Below, piece after piece: positions 17,819-26,135 of a stretch of 64,000 bases of DNA. The stretch is from an uncultured Gammaproteobacteria bacterium (lineage in GTDB: Bacteria; Pseudomonadota; Gammaproteobacteria; Steroidobacterales; Foliamicaceae): positions 2,522,129 to 2,586,128 of the forward strand of contig OX639965.1 of NCBI GenBank assembly GCA_951828235.1. The letters run 5' to 3'. The translations under genes and the position numbers were made by a program. The notes under the pieces were generated by a model. The model did not search any database. It saw only the letters and a program-made list of their open reading frames with translations, and was not told the origin of the DNA. The stretch's first letter is position 1. Every line of letters starts with the position of its first letter.

Positions 17819-19747
17819 ATGAACAAATTCACCAAGAATCTCTTCCTGTGGCTGGTCATAGCGCTGGCCCTGATGATGTTGCTGCAGCCCCTGAACAACC
17901 GGGGGACCCAGGCCGAGGAGATCAACTTTTCCCAGTTCCTTGAACTGGTCGGCAACGGCGGGATCAAGGAGGTCGAGATCCTGGAGGACCGCACGATTCG
18001 CGGCGAACAGGTCGGCGGCGGCGAATTCGTAACCTACAGTCCTCCATCCACCGACAATTCCGAACTGGTCCGCGAGCTCACCGCAAGCGGCGCGGAGGTG
18101 CATTCGCCCAAGCCGAAGTCGGAAAGCGCCTGGCTTTCCTTCCTGCTGAACCTGTTGCCGTTCCTGCTGCTGATCGGCATCTGGCTGTACTTCATGCGTC
18201 AGATGCAGGGCGGCGTCGGGGGCCGCGGCGGGGCCATGTCCTTTGGCCGCAGCCGCGCCCGCCTGCTGAATCCGGACCAGACTCCGGTCACTTTCGAGGA
18301 TGTGGCCGGCGTCGAGGAAGCCAAGGAGGAAGTTGCCGAGGTCGTCGAGTTCCTCAAGGACCCTTCCAAGTTCCAGCGGCTGGGCGGAAAGATCCCCAAG
18401 GGCGTGTTGATGGTCGGCCCGCCCGGAACCGGCAAGACCCTGCTGGCGCGCGCCATTGCCGGCGAGGCGGAGGCCCCGTTCTTCACCATCTCCGGGTCGG
18501 ATTTCGTGGAGATGTTCGTGGGCGTGGGCGCATCACGCGTGCGCGACATGTTCGAGCAGGCCAAGAAGCAGGCGCCATGCATCATCTTCATCGATGAGAT
18601 CGATGCGGTGGGGCGCCACCGCGGCGCCGGGCTGGGCGGCGGCCACGACGAGCGAGAGCAGACGCTGAACCAGCTCCTGGTGGAGATGGACGGGTTCGCC
18701 GGAAGCGAAGGCATCATCGTCATCGCCGCCACCAACCGGCCGGACGTGCTCGATCCGGCGCTGCTGCGCCCCGGCCGCTTCGACCGCCAGGTGGTGGTGC
18801 CGCTGCCGGACATTCGCGGGCGCGAGCTGATTCTCAAGGTCCACATGCGCAAGGTTCCGGTACACGAAAGCGTTTCGGCCAGCACCCTGGCCCGTGGAAC
18901 GCCCGGTTTCTCCGGCGCAGACCTCGCCAACCTGGTCAACGAAGCGGCGCTGCTGGCCGGAAGGGTCGGGAACAAGTCAGTGGCAATGGAGGAGTTCGAG
19001 AAGGCCAAGGACAAGATCCTGATGGGCACCGAGCGCAAATCCATGGTGATGAGCGCCGAGGAGCGCAAGCTAACCGCCTACCACGAATCCGGGCATGCCA
19101 TCGTGGGCCTGAACGTGCCCGAACACGATCCGGTGCACAAGGTCACCATCATCCCGCGCGGCCGCGCCCTGGGCGTGACCATGTTCCTGCCGGAAGTCGA
19201 CCGCCACAGCCACTCGAAGCAGCGCCTGATCAGCCAGATTACCAGCCTGTTCGGCGGCCGCGTGGCCGAGGAGCTGATATTCGGCAAGGACGCGGTGACC
19301 ACCGGCGCGGCCAACGATATCGAACGGGCCACCGCGATCGCGCGCAACATGGTCACCAAGTGGGGCTTGTCCAACCGTCTCGGTCCGCTGACCTACAGCG
19401 AGGAGGACGGCGAGGTATTCCTTGGCAGAACCGTCACCCAACACAAGCAGGTGTCGGACGCCACGGTCCATGCGATCGACAAGGAAGTGCGGGAGATCAT
19501 TGATACCGCCTACGAGCAGGCCAGGAAGGTCCTTACCGACCACATGGAGCGCCTGCACGCCATGGCGGACGCGCTGCTCAAGTACGAGACGATCGAACAG
19601 CTCCAGATCAGGGAGATCATGGACGGGCAGGAGCCCAGTCCTCCGCCGGGCTGGGGCAAGACGGGCAAGAAGAAGAAAAAGACCGCAGGCAAGAAACGCA
19701 AGCGACCGCCCGCTGCCGATATCGGCAAGCCTGCTGAACAGCACTAG
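17819..19747 (+). CDS. ftsH: ATP-dependent zinc metalloprotease FtsH
   Basis: FtsH is the membrane-anchored AAA+ protease that degrades misfolded membrane proteins and regulators such as sigma-32 and LpxC. The 642-residue product has two membrane segments (about 7-24 and 105-125) around a periplasmic domain, Walker A GPPGTGKT (about 201-208), Walker [16 protein letters not shown], the second-region-of-homology arginines (RPGRFDRQV) and the zinc site HESGH (about 421). The C-terminus is Lys/Pro-rich. The nearby sigma-32-type promoters suggest FtsH may act on that regulator, as in E. coli. Confidence 0.97.
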   Translation: MNKFTKNLFLWLVIALALMMLLQPLNNRGTQAEEINFSQFLELVGNGGIKEVEILEDRTIRGEQVGGGEFVTYSPPSTDNSELVRELTASGAEVHSPKPKSESAWLSFLLNLLPFLLLIGIWLYFMRQMQGGVGGRGGAMSFGRSRARLLNPDQTPVTFEDVAGVEEAKEEVAEVVEFLKDPSKFQRLGGKIPKGVLMVGPPGTGKTLLARAIAGEAEAPFFTISGSDFVEMFVGVGASRVRDMFEQAKKQAPCIIFIDEIDAVGRHRGAGLGGGHDEREQTLNQLLVEMDGFAGSEGIIVIAATNRPDVLDPALLRPGRFDRQVVVPLPDIRGRELILKVHMRKVPVHESVSASTLARGTPGFSGADLANLVNEAALLAGRVGNKSVAMEEFEKAKDKILMGTERKSMVMSAEERKLTAYHESGHAIVGLNVPEHDPVHKVTIIPRGRALGVTMFLPEVDRHSHSKQRLISQITSLFGGRVAEELIFGKDAVTTGAANDIERATAIARNMVTKWGLSNRLGPLTYSEEDGEVFLGRTVTQHKQVSDATVHAIDKEVREIIDTAYEQARKVLTDHMERLHAMADALLKYETIEQLQIREIMDGQEPSPPPGWGKTGKKKKKTAGKKRKRPPAADIGKPAEQH

Positions 19748-19940
19748 TCTCGCCACTTGTCCAGTCCGAGCAGCACTCCGCGACCTGCTCATAGAAACGC
19801 TCCGGCCTGCACCGACTTTGCAGCAGCGCCTCTGCGCCTATTGATAGGGGCCGGCAAATTGTGCGTAAAGAGACCTTGCGCAATCCAAGTATTGGTTTTC
19901 CAGTAAAATACCGGAATGAGTTTACATTTGAGAAATTGTA

Positions 19941-20177
19941 ATGATTCAATCAACTATCACTTCAAAAGGGCAAACCACATTGCCTAAATTGATCCGGGAT
20001 ACGCTTGGCGTCGCTCCCGGGGATCAGGTGCGCTATGCCATTCTTGATAACAACGAGGTGCGCATCATCCCTGCGCGGCCACTATCGCGTCTGTTTGGCT
20101 TTCTCAGCTACGATGGGCCGCCGGTGAAGCTGGAGGAAATGGATCAGGCTATTTCTGAAGGAGCTTTGGGCCGTTGA
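19941..20177 (+). CDS. AbrB/SpoVT-family antitoxin
   Basis: The product is a 78-residue swapped-hairpin DNA-binding protein, likely the antitoxin of the PIN-domain toxin that follows. The AbrB motif is clear: SKGQTTLPKLIRDTLGVAPGDQVRYAI, followed by EVRIIPARP and a short toxin-binding tail. It overlaps the toxin start by 4 bases. The upstream stretch (about 19860-19940) is clearly more AT-rich than the surrounding genes, as in horizontally acquired TA loci; no convincing promoter hexamer pair was found. Confidence 0.85.
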   Translation: MIQSTITSKGQTTLPKLIRDTLGVAPGDQVRYAILDNNEVRIIPARPLSRLFGFLSYDGPPVKLEEMDQAISEGALGR

Positions 20178-20581
20178 TCGCGCTCGATACAAACGTTCTT
20201 GTGAGATATCTGGTGGGTGATGACCCACGCCAAGCCGCTGCTGCTCGCGCAATAATGGACAAGCTGACGCCGGGGGAACCAGGCTTTATCTGCCGCGAAG
20301 TAGCTGTGGAGCTGGTCTGGGTGCTGGAGCGGGCCTACGGTTATTTGCGGGACCGGGTTGCCGAAGTTTTGCACGAGCTGGTGGCGACGCGAGAGCTTCA
20401 TGTCGAGGCTGCCCATGATGTGATCAAGGCAGCCGCCGCCTATCGGCGGGGAGGCGCCGGTTTCGCTGATCGCATGATTGCGGCTGCGGCGCGCCGTTCC
20501 GGCGCGAACGCAATCTATACGTTTGATCAGAAGGTTGCGCAAATCGAGGGGGTAACTCTCATTGATACGACAACCTCGTGA
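20174..20581 (+). CDS. VapC-type PIN-domain ribonuclease toxin
   Basis: PIN-domain toxins cleave RNA with Mg2+ bound by conserved acidic residues. The 135-residue product starts at TTG 20174, overlapping the antitoxin stop. Visible PIN marks are IALDTNVLVRYLVGDD (first Asp), REVAVELVWVLERAYGY (Glu), AGFADRMIAAAARRSG (Asp) and IYTFDQKVAQIEGV (last Asp). With the AbrB-type antitoxin it forms a vapBC-like operon. Confidence 0.87.
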   Translation: MIALDTNVLVRYLVGDDPRQAAAARAIMDKLTPGEPGFICREVAVELVWVLERAYGYLRDRVAEVLHELVATRELHVEAAHDVIKAAAAYRRGGAGFADRMIAAAARRSGANAIYTFDQKVAQIEGVTLIDTTTS

Positions 20582-20615
20582 CGGGCCAATGTTACATAGA
20601 GACAAATATTAACAA

Positions 20616-22019
20616 TCAAACAGTTGCAGCAATATCCTGAATACATTTCCAAGCTTGGCGGACGTGCCGCGCCTCGGTTCGCGTCTGGCCGACCGACAAG
20701 CGTATGACTCTGCGTCCGTCCACGGCGCCCGGTGTGAGATACAGGCGTCCATCGTCGTTGATGGCTTTGAGCAGACGCTCGTTGAGCTCGTCCAGTGTGT
20801 CGGGGGCCGCGCCGCGCGGTGCATAGCGCCATGTGATCAGCGCCAGGTTGGGGCCGGTGACCAGTTCGAAGTCTTCCGAGGTTTGAATCGCCTGCGCCAA
20901 TTCCTCCGTCCAGCGGATATGCGAGCGGATCTTTTCCCTTAAGCCCTCGGCGCCGAACGCGCGGATCACGAACCAGAGTTTCAGGGCGCGGAAACGGCGG
21001 CCAAGGGAAATGCCGTAGTCCCGGTATTCGGTAATTCGCTCGTCGCGCGTGTTCTGAAGGTATATCGGGTCGATCGACAGGGACTGCTGGAGCGAAAGGG
21101 GGTTCTTGAGAAAGTGCGCCGAGCATTCGAAGTTGGTGAACATCCACTTGTGCGGATTGAATACGAAGGAATCGGCGTGCTCCATTCCCTCCAGCAGATG
21201 ACGGTATTCCGGCAGAATCAGCGCGCTGCCGGCCCAGGCGGCGTCCACATGCAGATAGATATTCTCCCTCCGGCAGATCGCGCCGATTTCCTCCAGGGGG
21301 TCCATTGCCCCGGTGCCGGTAGTGCCCAGGGTGACGACCACGCAGGCCGGGGTCCGGCCTGCGTGCCGGTCGGCGTCGATCGCCGCCGCCAGGGCGCTAG
21401 CCACCATGCCTTGGTGCGAGTCGGTCTCAATGCTGCGGATGCAATTCATCGGAAATCCGGCAATGCGCGCTCCCTTGTGGACCGAGGAGTTGGCTTCGGT
21501 CGAGGTATAGAAGACCTGCTTGTCGAGACTCGTCTGCTCCCGCGCCTTCTCGCGCGCCGCAAGCATCGCGCACAGCGTCGCTCCCGAGGCCGAATCCTGG
21601 ATCACGCCCCGCCATTCCCGCGGCAATCCCAGCAGGTCGCGCAGCCACTCCATCATGCGGGCTTCCAGCTCGTTGGCCGCAGGCGATGTTTCCCACAGCA
21701 TGCATTGCGCCGCGATTCCCGCGACCAGCATTTCCGCCAGCACCGACGGCGGGCTGGAGTTGGCGGGAAAGTAGGCAAAAAAAGAGGGATGCTGCCAGTG
21801 GGTGATGCCTGGTGGTATCAGCCTTTTGAAGTCCTCAAGAATTCTCCCCATCGGTTCCGCCTGCTCCGGCGCGCGATCAGGCAGGGCCTTGAGCAAATCA
21901 CCCGGCCGCGCCCGAGAACGCACCGGATAGTTCTCCACGGACTCGAAATAGTCGGCGATCCAGTCCACGGCCTCGTGGGCATGGCGGCGAAACGCCACGG
22001 TATCCAGGCAATCAGTCAT
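20616..22019 (-). CDS. PLP-dependent aromatic L-amino-acid decarboxylase family protein
   Basis: This 467-residue enzyme belongs to group II pyridoxal-phosphate decarboxylases (Trp/Tyr/DOPA/Phe type). It has ITHWQHPSFFAYFPANSSPPS near the N-terminus, the cofactor region DSASGATLCAMLAAR, HVDAAWAGSAL (Asp-x-Ala for the pyridine ring) and the Schiff-base Lys in FNPHKWMFTNFEC (about residue 291). The substrate cannot be told from sequence; an aromatic amine product is inferred. It overlaps the small upstream gene by 8 bases. The divergent O-methyltransferase gene on the other side could modify such an amine, but that link is speculative. Confidence 0.88.
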   Translation of the reverse strand: MTDCLDTVAFRRHAHEAVDWIADYFESVENYPVRSRARPGDLLKALPDRAPEQAEPMGRILEDFKRLIPPGITHWQHPSFFAYFPANSSPPSVLAEMLVAGIAAQCMLWETSPAANELEARMMEWLRDLLGLPREWRGVIQDSASGATLCAMLAAREKAREQTSLDKQVFYTSTEANSSVHKGARIAGFPMNCIRSIETDSHQGMVASALAAAIDADRHAGRTPACVVVTLGTTGTGAMDPLEEIGAICRRENIYLHVDAAWAGSALILPEYRHLLEGMEHADSFVFNPHKWMFTNFECSAHFLKNPLSLQQSLSIDPIYLQNTRDERITEYRDYGISLGRRFRALKLWFVIRAFGAEGLREKIRSHIRWTEELAQAIQTSEDFELVTGPNLALITWRYAPRGAAPDTLDELNERLLKAINDDGRLYLTPGAVDGRRVIRLSVGQTRTEARHVRQAWKCIQDIAATV

Positions 22020-22245
22020 CGTCGAACCAGTCGTCGAGCTCGGTGCCCTTCAGTTCCTCGATTGCGTATTCGTTGAAGAAGCGATACGCCACCCAGTGGT
22101 TGATCTTGTCCTGAATGGCAAGTTCCTGTTCCGAGTCCGCGCTGCCCAGGGACGCGCGGTACCTTCGAAGCTTGTTGTCGGAATAGTCGATGCAACGCTT
22201 GAGAAAATCCTCAACGATGCGCTTTTTCTCGTTGGCTAAGGCCAT
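22012..22245 (-). CDS. Small conserved-looking hypothetical protein upstream of the decarboxylase
   Basis: This 77-residue acidic protein (start MALANEKKRIVEDFLKRCID) is not one I recognise. Its start is well supported by a perfect AAGGAGG ribosome-binding site 6 bases upstream. The sequence predicts mostly helix (KKRIVEDFLKRCIDYSDNKLRRYRA; DKINHWVAYRFFNEYAIEEL) and ends in a strongly acidic tail (GTELDDWFDDD). It overlaps the decarboxylase start by 8 bases, so the two are translationally coupled, suggesting a partner or regulator of that enzyme. Confidence 0.7.
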   Translation of the reverse strand: MALANEKKRIVEDFLKRCIDYSDNKLRRYRASLGSADSEQELAIQDKINHWVAYRFFNEYAIEELKGTELDDWFDDD

Positions 22246-22305
22246 TCGGTCCTCCTTTTTCGACTGGCCGATATACTACGCCGTGATGCGCTTTCCTGTC
22301 TGCCC

Positions 22306-22956
22306 ATGACTGCCTATCCCGACCTCGACACCTACCGCCGCAGCCTGTTCGACTACGAGGACGACTTGCTTGCCGGGATCATGCTGGGGGCGGTGGCGCG
22401 CGGCATGCCCGACATTTCCGTGGACGCGGAAACGGGGCAGGCGCTGAATCTCCTCGCGCGGCTGATCGGAGCGCGCAGGATCCTCGAATTCGGCACCCTG
22501 GCGGGCTATTCGGGAATCTGGCTTGCGCGCGCCCTGCCGCCCGGCGGCCTGCTGGTAACGAACGAGTTCGAACCGCTGCACGCCGAAGTCGCCGGTGAGA
22601 ACTTCCGGCGCGCCGGAGTGGCGGACCGGGTTCGCATCGTAATGGGCGGAGCGCTGGACGTGCTGCCGGAACTGGCGGGACACGGTCCGTACGACCTGGT
22701 GTTTATCGACACCGCCAAGGAAATTTACAGCGATGTCCTGGACTTCGCTCTTGAACACACCCGGCCCGGCGGCCTGATCCTGGGGGATAACACCAATTGC
22801 TTCGGTCAGGGCCACGAGGAGCTGGCGCCGGACCATCCAGCCTACGGCATCCAGGTCTTCAATCGGCGCATCGCCACCGAAAAAAGGCTGCAATCGATGA
22901 TCATTCCGGTTGGCTCCTGGCTTTCCGTTTCCCGCGTGCTCGAAAGCCCAGAATGA
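22306..22956 (+). CDS. SAM-dependent O-methyltransferase (catechol-OMT/CCoAOMT-like)
   Basis: The 216-residue product is a class I methyltransferase of the O-methyltransferase family 3. It has the SAM-binding motif ILEFGTLAGYSGIWLARALP, the acidic loop VTNEFEPLHAEVA, and the metal/substrate region YDLVFIDTAKEIYSDVLDFAL with RPGGLILGDNTNCFG. Such enzymes methylate catechol-like hydroxyls with a divalent metal; the actual substrate is unknown. The stop overlaps the start of the next gene (ATGA). It is divergent from the decarboxylase pair. Confidence 0.88.
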   Translation: MTAYPDLDTYRRSLFDYEDDLLAGIMLGAVARGMPDISVDAETGQALNLLARLIGARRILEFGTLAGYSGIWLARALPPGGLLVTNEFEPLHAEVAGENFRRAGVADRVRIVMGGALDVLPELAGHGPYDLVFIDTAKEIYSDVLDFALEHTRPGGLILGDNTNCFGQGHEELAPDHPAYGIQVFNRRIATEKRLQSMIIPVGSWLSVSRVLESPE

Positions 22957-24311
22957 CCGACGTGCGTGCGCGGGCGCGCCTCAAGCCGTGGCGTACCGCA
23001 ACAGAGTTTCCAGGCGGGCGGTCTAAGGCGCGCCGCCGGGGCTTTGCCGCCACGGCTGTGGCGCTTGCATTCCTTGTCGCCCCGCGCGCATGGGCCGGGG
23101 AGGTTCTTGAGGTCGCCGGAGGCGTCTATCTGGCGACCGGCTTCGGCCCGTCAAACTCCACCCTGATCGCCGGGGACGACGCGGCCATCCTGGTCGATGC
23201 GCACCACTCCGGGACCGCGGCGGAAAGGGCCGCCGCAGCCTACCGGCAAGCAGTGGAGCTGCCCTTTGCCGCCGTGATCTACACCCACGGCGATCAGTCT
23301 CACGTGGCCGGCGCGGCTGCCTTTGCCGGTCGTTACTTTGTTCCCAACGTCTACGCGCGCTCCAACTTCAGGCTCAGGCGCAGCGTGATCGGCGTGGAGG
23401 CGCGAAAACGGCGCCAGCGGCAGAAGGGCCTGCTTCTCGGAGATCGGCAACGCACTGCAACGATGATCGACCCGCTGCCGGAAGAGGAGGATACAGGGGA
23501 TCGCTACCTGCCTCCCGACCGCCTGTTTTACGGCGACCGCTATCGGCTGCGGATTTCCGGCGTAATGCTGGAGCTGGTAGCCGCTCCCGGCGAGAGCCAG
23601 GATCAGCTCTACGTCTGGCTTCCCGAACGCAAGGTGCTGATCACCGGAGGAAATTTCTACCAGGCCTTCCCCGGCGACCTGGACAGTATCGGGGACCAGG
23701 CGGCCGATTTCGAGCAATGGGCGCGCAGCCTGGACCGGATGCGGGCGGAGAAGGCCGAAGTGCTGATTGCCGGCCATCTTCAGCCCGTGTTCGGTGCGGC
23801 TGCGATTGACCGGGCGCTGGCCGACTATGCGGCGGCGCTTCGTTTCGTCCTCGACGAGACCCTGCGGGGAATCGACGCGGGCCTGGGTCCCGGGGAACTG
23901 GCCGCTGCGATACGCCTGCCCCCGGAACTGGCCTCAAGCCCGGTCCTGGCGCAGGCCCACGGCACCCTGGGCTGGGCGGTGCGCTCCGTCTACGCTCGCC
24001 ACATGGGCTGGTTCGACGGCAAGCCCGGCAGCCTGGCGCCGCTCGCTCCGCGCACGCTGGCCTGGCGATTGCACGAACTGGCCGCCGGCGGCATCTCGCT
24101 GGACGCGGCGCTGGACAATGCGCTGCTGCTGACGGATTATCGCTGGGCGGCATATCTCGCGGACCAGCTTCTGCTGATCGAGCCTCGGGAGCGGCGTCAC
24201 GCTGAGCGCAAGGCCCTGGCGCTTGAAGGCATGGCCCGGGGACTGGAAAACCCCCAGGCGCGCAACTACCTGCTGTCCGCCGCCAGGGAGCTCCGCCTAA
24301 CCACGCCGTAG
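22953..24311 (+). CDS. Secreted MBL-fold protein related to alkyl sulfatases, metal site degraded
   Basis: The 452-residue product (start MTDVRARARLKPW, overlapping the methyltransferase stop) has an N-terminal export signal preceded by arginines (about 28-48, ending PRAWAGE). The fold follows BDS1/SdsA1-type alkyl sulfatases: an early strand FGPSNSTLIAGDDAAILVDA, then AVIYTHGDQSHVAGAAAF, PGESQDQLYVWLPERKVLITGGNFYQAFP, AEVLIAGHLQPVFG, and a helical dimerisation region. However, the usual HxHxDH metal motif reads HGDQSH, and the bridging Asp of the GDNFY block is Gly. It may be a non-hydrolytic or differently liganded relative. Sulfatase activity should not be assumed. Confidence 0.72.
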   Translation: MTDVRARARLKPWRTATEFPGGRSKARRRGFAATAVALAFLVAPRAWAGEVLEVAGGVYLATGFGPSNSTLIAGDDAAILVDAHHSGTAAERAAAAYRQAVELPFAAVIYTHGDQSHVAGAAAFAGRYFVPNVYARSNFRLRRSVIGVEARKRRQRQKGLLLGDRQRTATMIDPLPEEEDTGDRYLPPDRLFYGDRYRLRISGVMLELVAAPGESQDQLYVWLPERKVLITGGNFYQAFPGDLDSIGDQAADFEQWARSLDRMRAEKAEVLIAGHLQPVFGAAAIDRALADYAAALRFVLDETLRGIDAGLGPGELAAAIRLPPELASSPVLAQAHGTLGWAVRSVYARHMGWFDGKPGSLAPLAPRTLAWRLHELAAGGISLDAALDNALLLTDYRWAAYLADQLLLIEPRERRHAERKALALEGMARGLENPQARNYLLSAARELRLTTP

Positions 24312-24344
24312 GCAGCGCCTGGTAACCAGGGTGCTTCGATCCCG

Positions 24345-24462
24345 CCGTTATGTGCCTCCTTACTTTCGGGAGGCGCTGTGAGCGCCGGGTCATCGGCTGT
24401 GAGCGCCGGGTCATCGGCGCCCACTGGCTTCAACACTCCCGCAAGAAGGAGGCACACAACGG
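24345..24462. repeat. 118-bp inverted-repeat element with an internal 21-bp tandem duplication
   Basis: Arms 24345-24372 and 24436-24462 are imperfect inverted repeats sharing TGTGCCTCCTT and CGGGAG. Between them a 21-base unit is repeated exactly twice in tandem (24375-24395 and 24396-24416; core GTGAGCGCCGGGTCATC). The element fills most of the 211-bp gap between the MBL-fold gene and the SDR gene. It encodes nothing recognisable and fits a miniature inverted-repeat element. No second copy was found in the window. Confidence 0.7.
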
Positions 24463-24522
24463 CTACGGTGGCAGCATCCTTGCGGCGCTAAACTTGGCAG
24501 TCCCGCTGAGAGAAGTACGAAG

Positions 24523-25404
24523 ATGGTTGAACGGACCCTGCGCGATAAGACCTGCCTCATAACGGGCACGGCTCGCGGCATGGGCCGGATCGCCGCGCGC
24601 GAGCTCGCGAAGCTGGGAGCGCGGCTGATCCTGGTTGACATCAAGGGCCAAGAGGGCCGCGAGGCGCGCGATGAAATCGTCGAACTGACCGGCAACGATC
24701 AGCTGGAATTCCTGCACTGCGACATTTCTTCGTTTTCGCAGGTGCGCTCGCTCGCAAACCATGTGCTTGAGCGCTACGACCGGCTTCACGTGCTGATCAA
24801 CAACGCCGGGGTCGTGAATCCCGTCTACCGGCTCAGCGAGGACGGCTTTGAACAGCATATGGCGGTGCATCATCTCGGACATTTCCTGTTGACCCGGCTG
24901 CTGCTGGACCGCATGAAGGAATCGGCCCCGGCCCGGGTAGTGATGATTTCCTCGGACGGGCACAAGGCCGGCGGCCCCCTGGACTGGGACGACATGGAGA
25001 TCAGAAAGCCCTGGGGGCGCGGTTTGATCTCCAATCGCGGCGCCTTTGCCGGCTACCAGAAGTCCAAGCTGGCCATGACGCTGATCACCTATGAAATGGC
25101 CCGGCGCCTGGAGGGCAGCGGCGTTACGGTGAACGCGGTTTCTCCCGGCTATTTCGTCAAGACCACCGTGTACGACAACATGCGCGGGCTGTTCGGGCTG
25201 GGCTGCAAGCTGCTGCGGCCGTTCTTCAACGACCCGGAGCGCTCGGTGAAGACCTACGTGTACCTCGCGGCTTCGTCGATGGTGGAAAAGGAAAGCGGCA
25301 AGTACTGGGAGCACCTGGCCACCAAGGAAAGTTCGGCGGCGTCCTACGACCGTTCGGAGATGAAGCGCCTGTGGGACTGGAGCGAGCGGGCCGTGGGGTT
25401 GTAG
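24523..25404 (+). CDS. Short-chain dehydrogenase/reductase (retinol-dehydrogenase-like)
   Basis: The 293-residue product is an NAD(P)-dependent SDR. It has the cofactor motif TGTARGMG (residues 14-21), the acidic residue after beta-2 (LVDIKGQEG), the structural NNAG motif, MISSDG for the catalytic Ser, and the YQKSK catalytic Tyr/Lys. The overall layout (HHLGHFLLTRLLLDRM, PGYFVKTTVYDNM) is closest to the retinol-dehydrogenase/WW-domain oxidoreductase branch. Substrate unknown. It ends 5 bases before the imuA-like gene. Confidence 0.87.
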   Translation: MVERTLRDKTCLITGTARGMGRIAARELAKLGARLILVDIKGQEGREARDEIVELTGNDQLEFLHCDISSFSQVRSLANHVLERYDRLHVLINNAGVVNPVYRLSEDGFEQHMAVHHLGHFLLTRLLLDRMKESAPARVVMISSDGHKAGGPLDWDDMEIRKPWGRGLISNRGAFAGYQKSKLAMTLITYEMARRLEGSGVTVNAVSPGYFVKTTVYDNMRGLFGLGCKLLRPFFNDPERSVKTYVYLAASSMVEKESGKYWEHLATKESSAASYDRSEMKRLWDWSERAVGL

Positions 25405-25409
25405 CCGTG

Positions 25410-26135
25410 ATGGAATACGCCGAAAACCTTGCGAGCGGGGGCGTCCCGCCCTCGAAAAGTCCGCGCCGCGGCCGGGGACGGGACTGGCCGCTTGCGGTGC
25501 TGGAACGGCCCGGCGTTCACGAGTTTCTGGGGGAGCGGGGCGCGGACCGGGCGGCGGCGCTGTCGCTGCTTCTGTGCGCCGCCGCGGGCCTGCCGGGCGC
25601 CGCCGAGAGGCGCCTGCTGTGGGTGCAGTCTCTCGCCGCCTCGCGCCGCTGGGGGCTGCCCTGCGGCGAGGGACTGGATGCCATCGGGCTGAACCCCCGC
25701 AGCGTGCTTATCGTGGAGCCGGAGACCGAACGCGAGTTGCTCTGGGTGCTGGAGCAGGCGCTGGATTGCTCCGGCCTGCTGGCGGTGGTGGGCTGCCTGC
25801 CCGGGGTGGAGCGGCATTATGGCTTCACCGCCTCTCGGCGGCTGTCGCTGCGCGCCCTGCGTAAGGGATCACGGCTTTTCCTGGCGCGCGGCGCCCGCAT
25901 CCGCGAAGCCACGTCGGCACAGACCCGCTGGCAGGTGGAACCCGCGCCCAGCGCGCCCATGGAACTTGCCTGGAGGGGGTTTGAACTGCCCGGCGCGCGA
26001 AGCTGGCGCCTGAACCTGCTGCGTGCCCCCGGCTGGACCCCCGCATCGTGGAATATTGAATGGAGCGAGCATGAGAATCGCCTGCGTATGGCTGCATCGT
26101 CTGCTGAGCCAAGCGCCGTCCGCGCCGCCGGCTGA
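25410..26135 (+). CDS. imuA: ImuA-like translesion synthesis accessory protein
   Basis: ImuA is a RecA/SulA-related accessory factor of the ImuA-ImuB-DnaE2 mutasome. The 241-residue product (start MEYAENLASGG) has LLLCAAAGL, RLLWVQSLAASRRWGLPCGEGLDAIGLNPRSVLIVEPETERELLWVLEQAL and RRLSLRALRKGSRLFL, the recognisable RecA-like core of this family, although conservation is low. Identification rests also on the adjacent imuB and dnaE2. Residues about 9-16 come from an inserted palindromic repeat (25433-25454), so the native start could be downstream, for example GTG 25496. It overlaps imuB by 65 bases. No LexA box was recognised upstream. Confidence 0.8.
   Translation: MEYAENLASGGVPPSKSPRRGRGRDWPLAVLERPGVHEFLGERGADRAAALSLLLCAAAGLPGAAERRLLWVQSLAASRRWGLPCGEGLDAIGLNPRSVLIVEPETERELLWVLEQALDCSGLLAVVGCLPGVERHYGFTASRRLSLRALRKGSRLFLARGARIREATSAQTRWQVEPAPSAPMELAWRGFELPGARSWRLNLLRAPGWTPASWNIEWSEHENRLRMAASSAEPSAVRAAG
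25433..25454 (-). repeat. 22-bp palindromic repeat, copy 2 (inside imuA)
   Basis: On the plus strand the copy contains GGGGGCGTCCCGCCCTCG, one base different from the copy at 26385-26406. It is translated in the imuA frame as SGGVPPSK. The palindrome core folds as a 6-7-bp GC stem. Confidence 0.75.

Noticed and set aside
19748-19940. Promoter hexamers (TTGCGC ... TAAAAT) before the AbrB/PIN pair
   Set aside because: The spacing of 22 bases is too long for a normal sigma-70 promoter.
22953-24311. Calling the MBL-fold protein an active alkyl sulfatase
   Set aside because: The HxHxDH motif and the GDN Asp are not conserved, so activity cannot be assigned.
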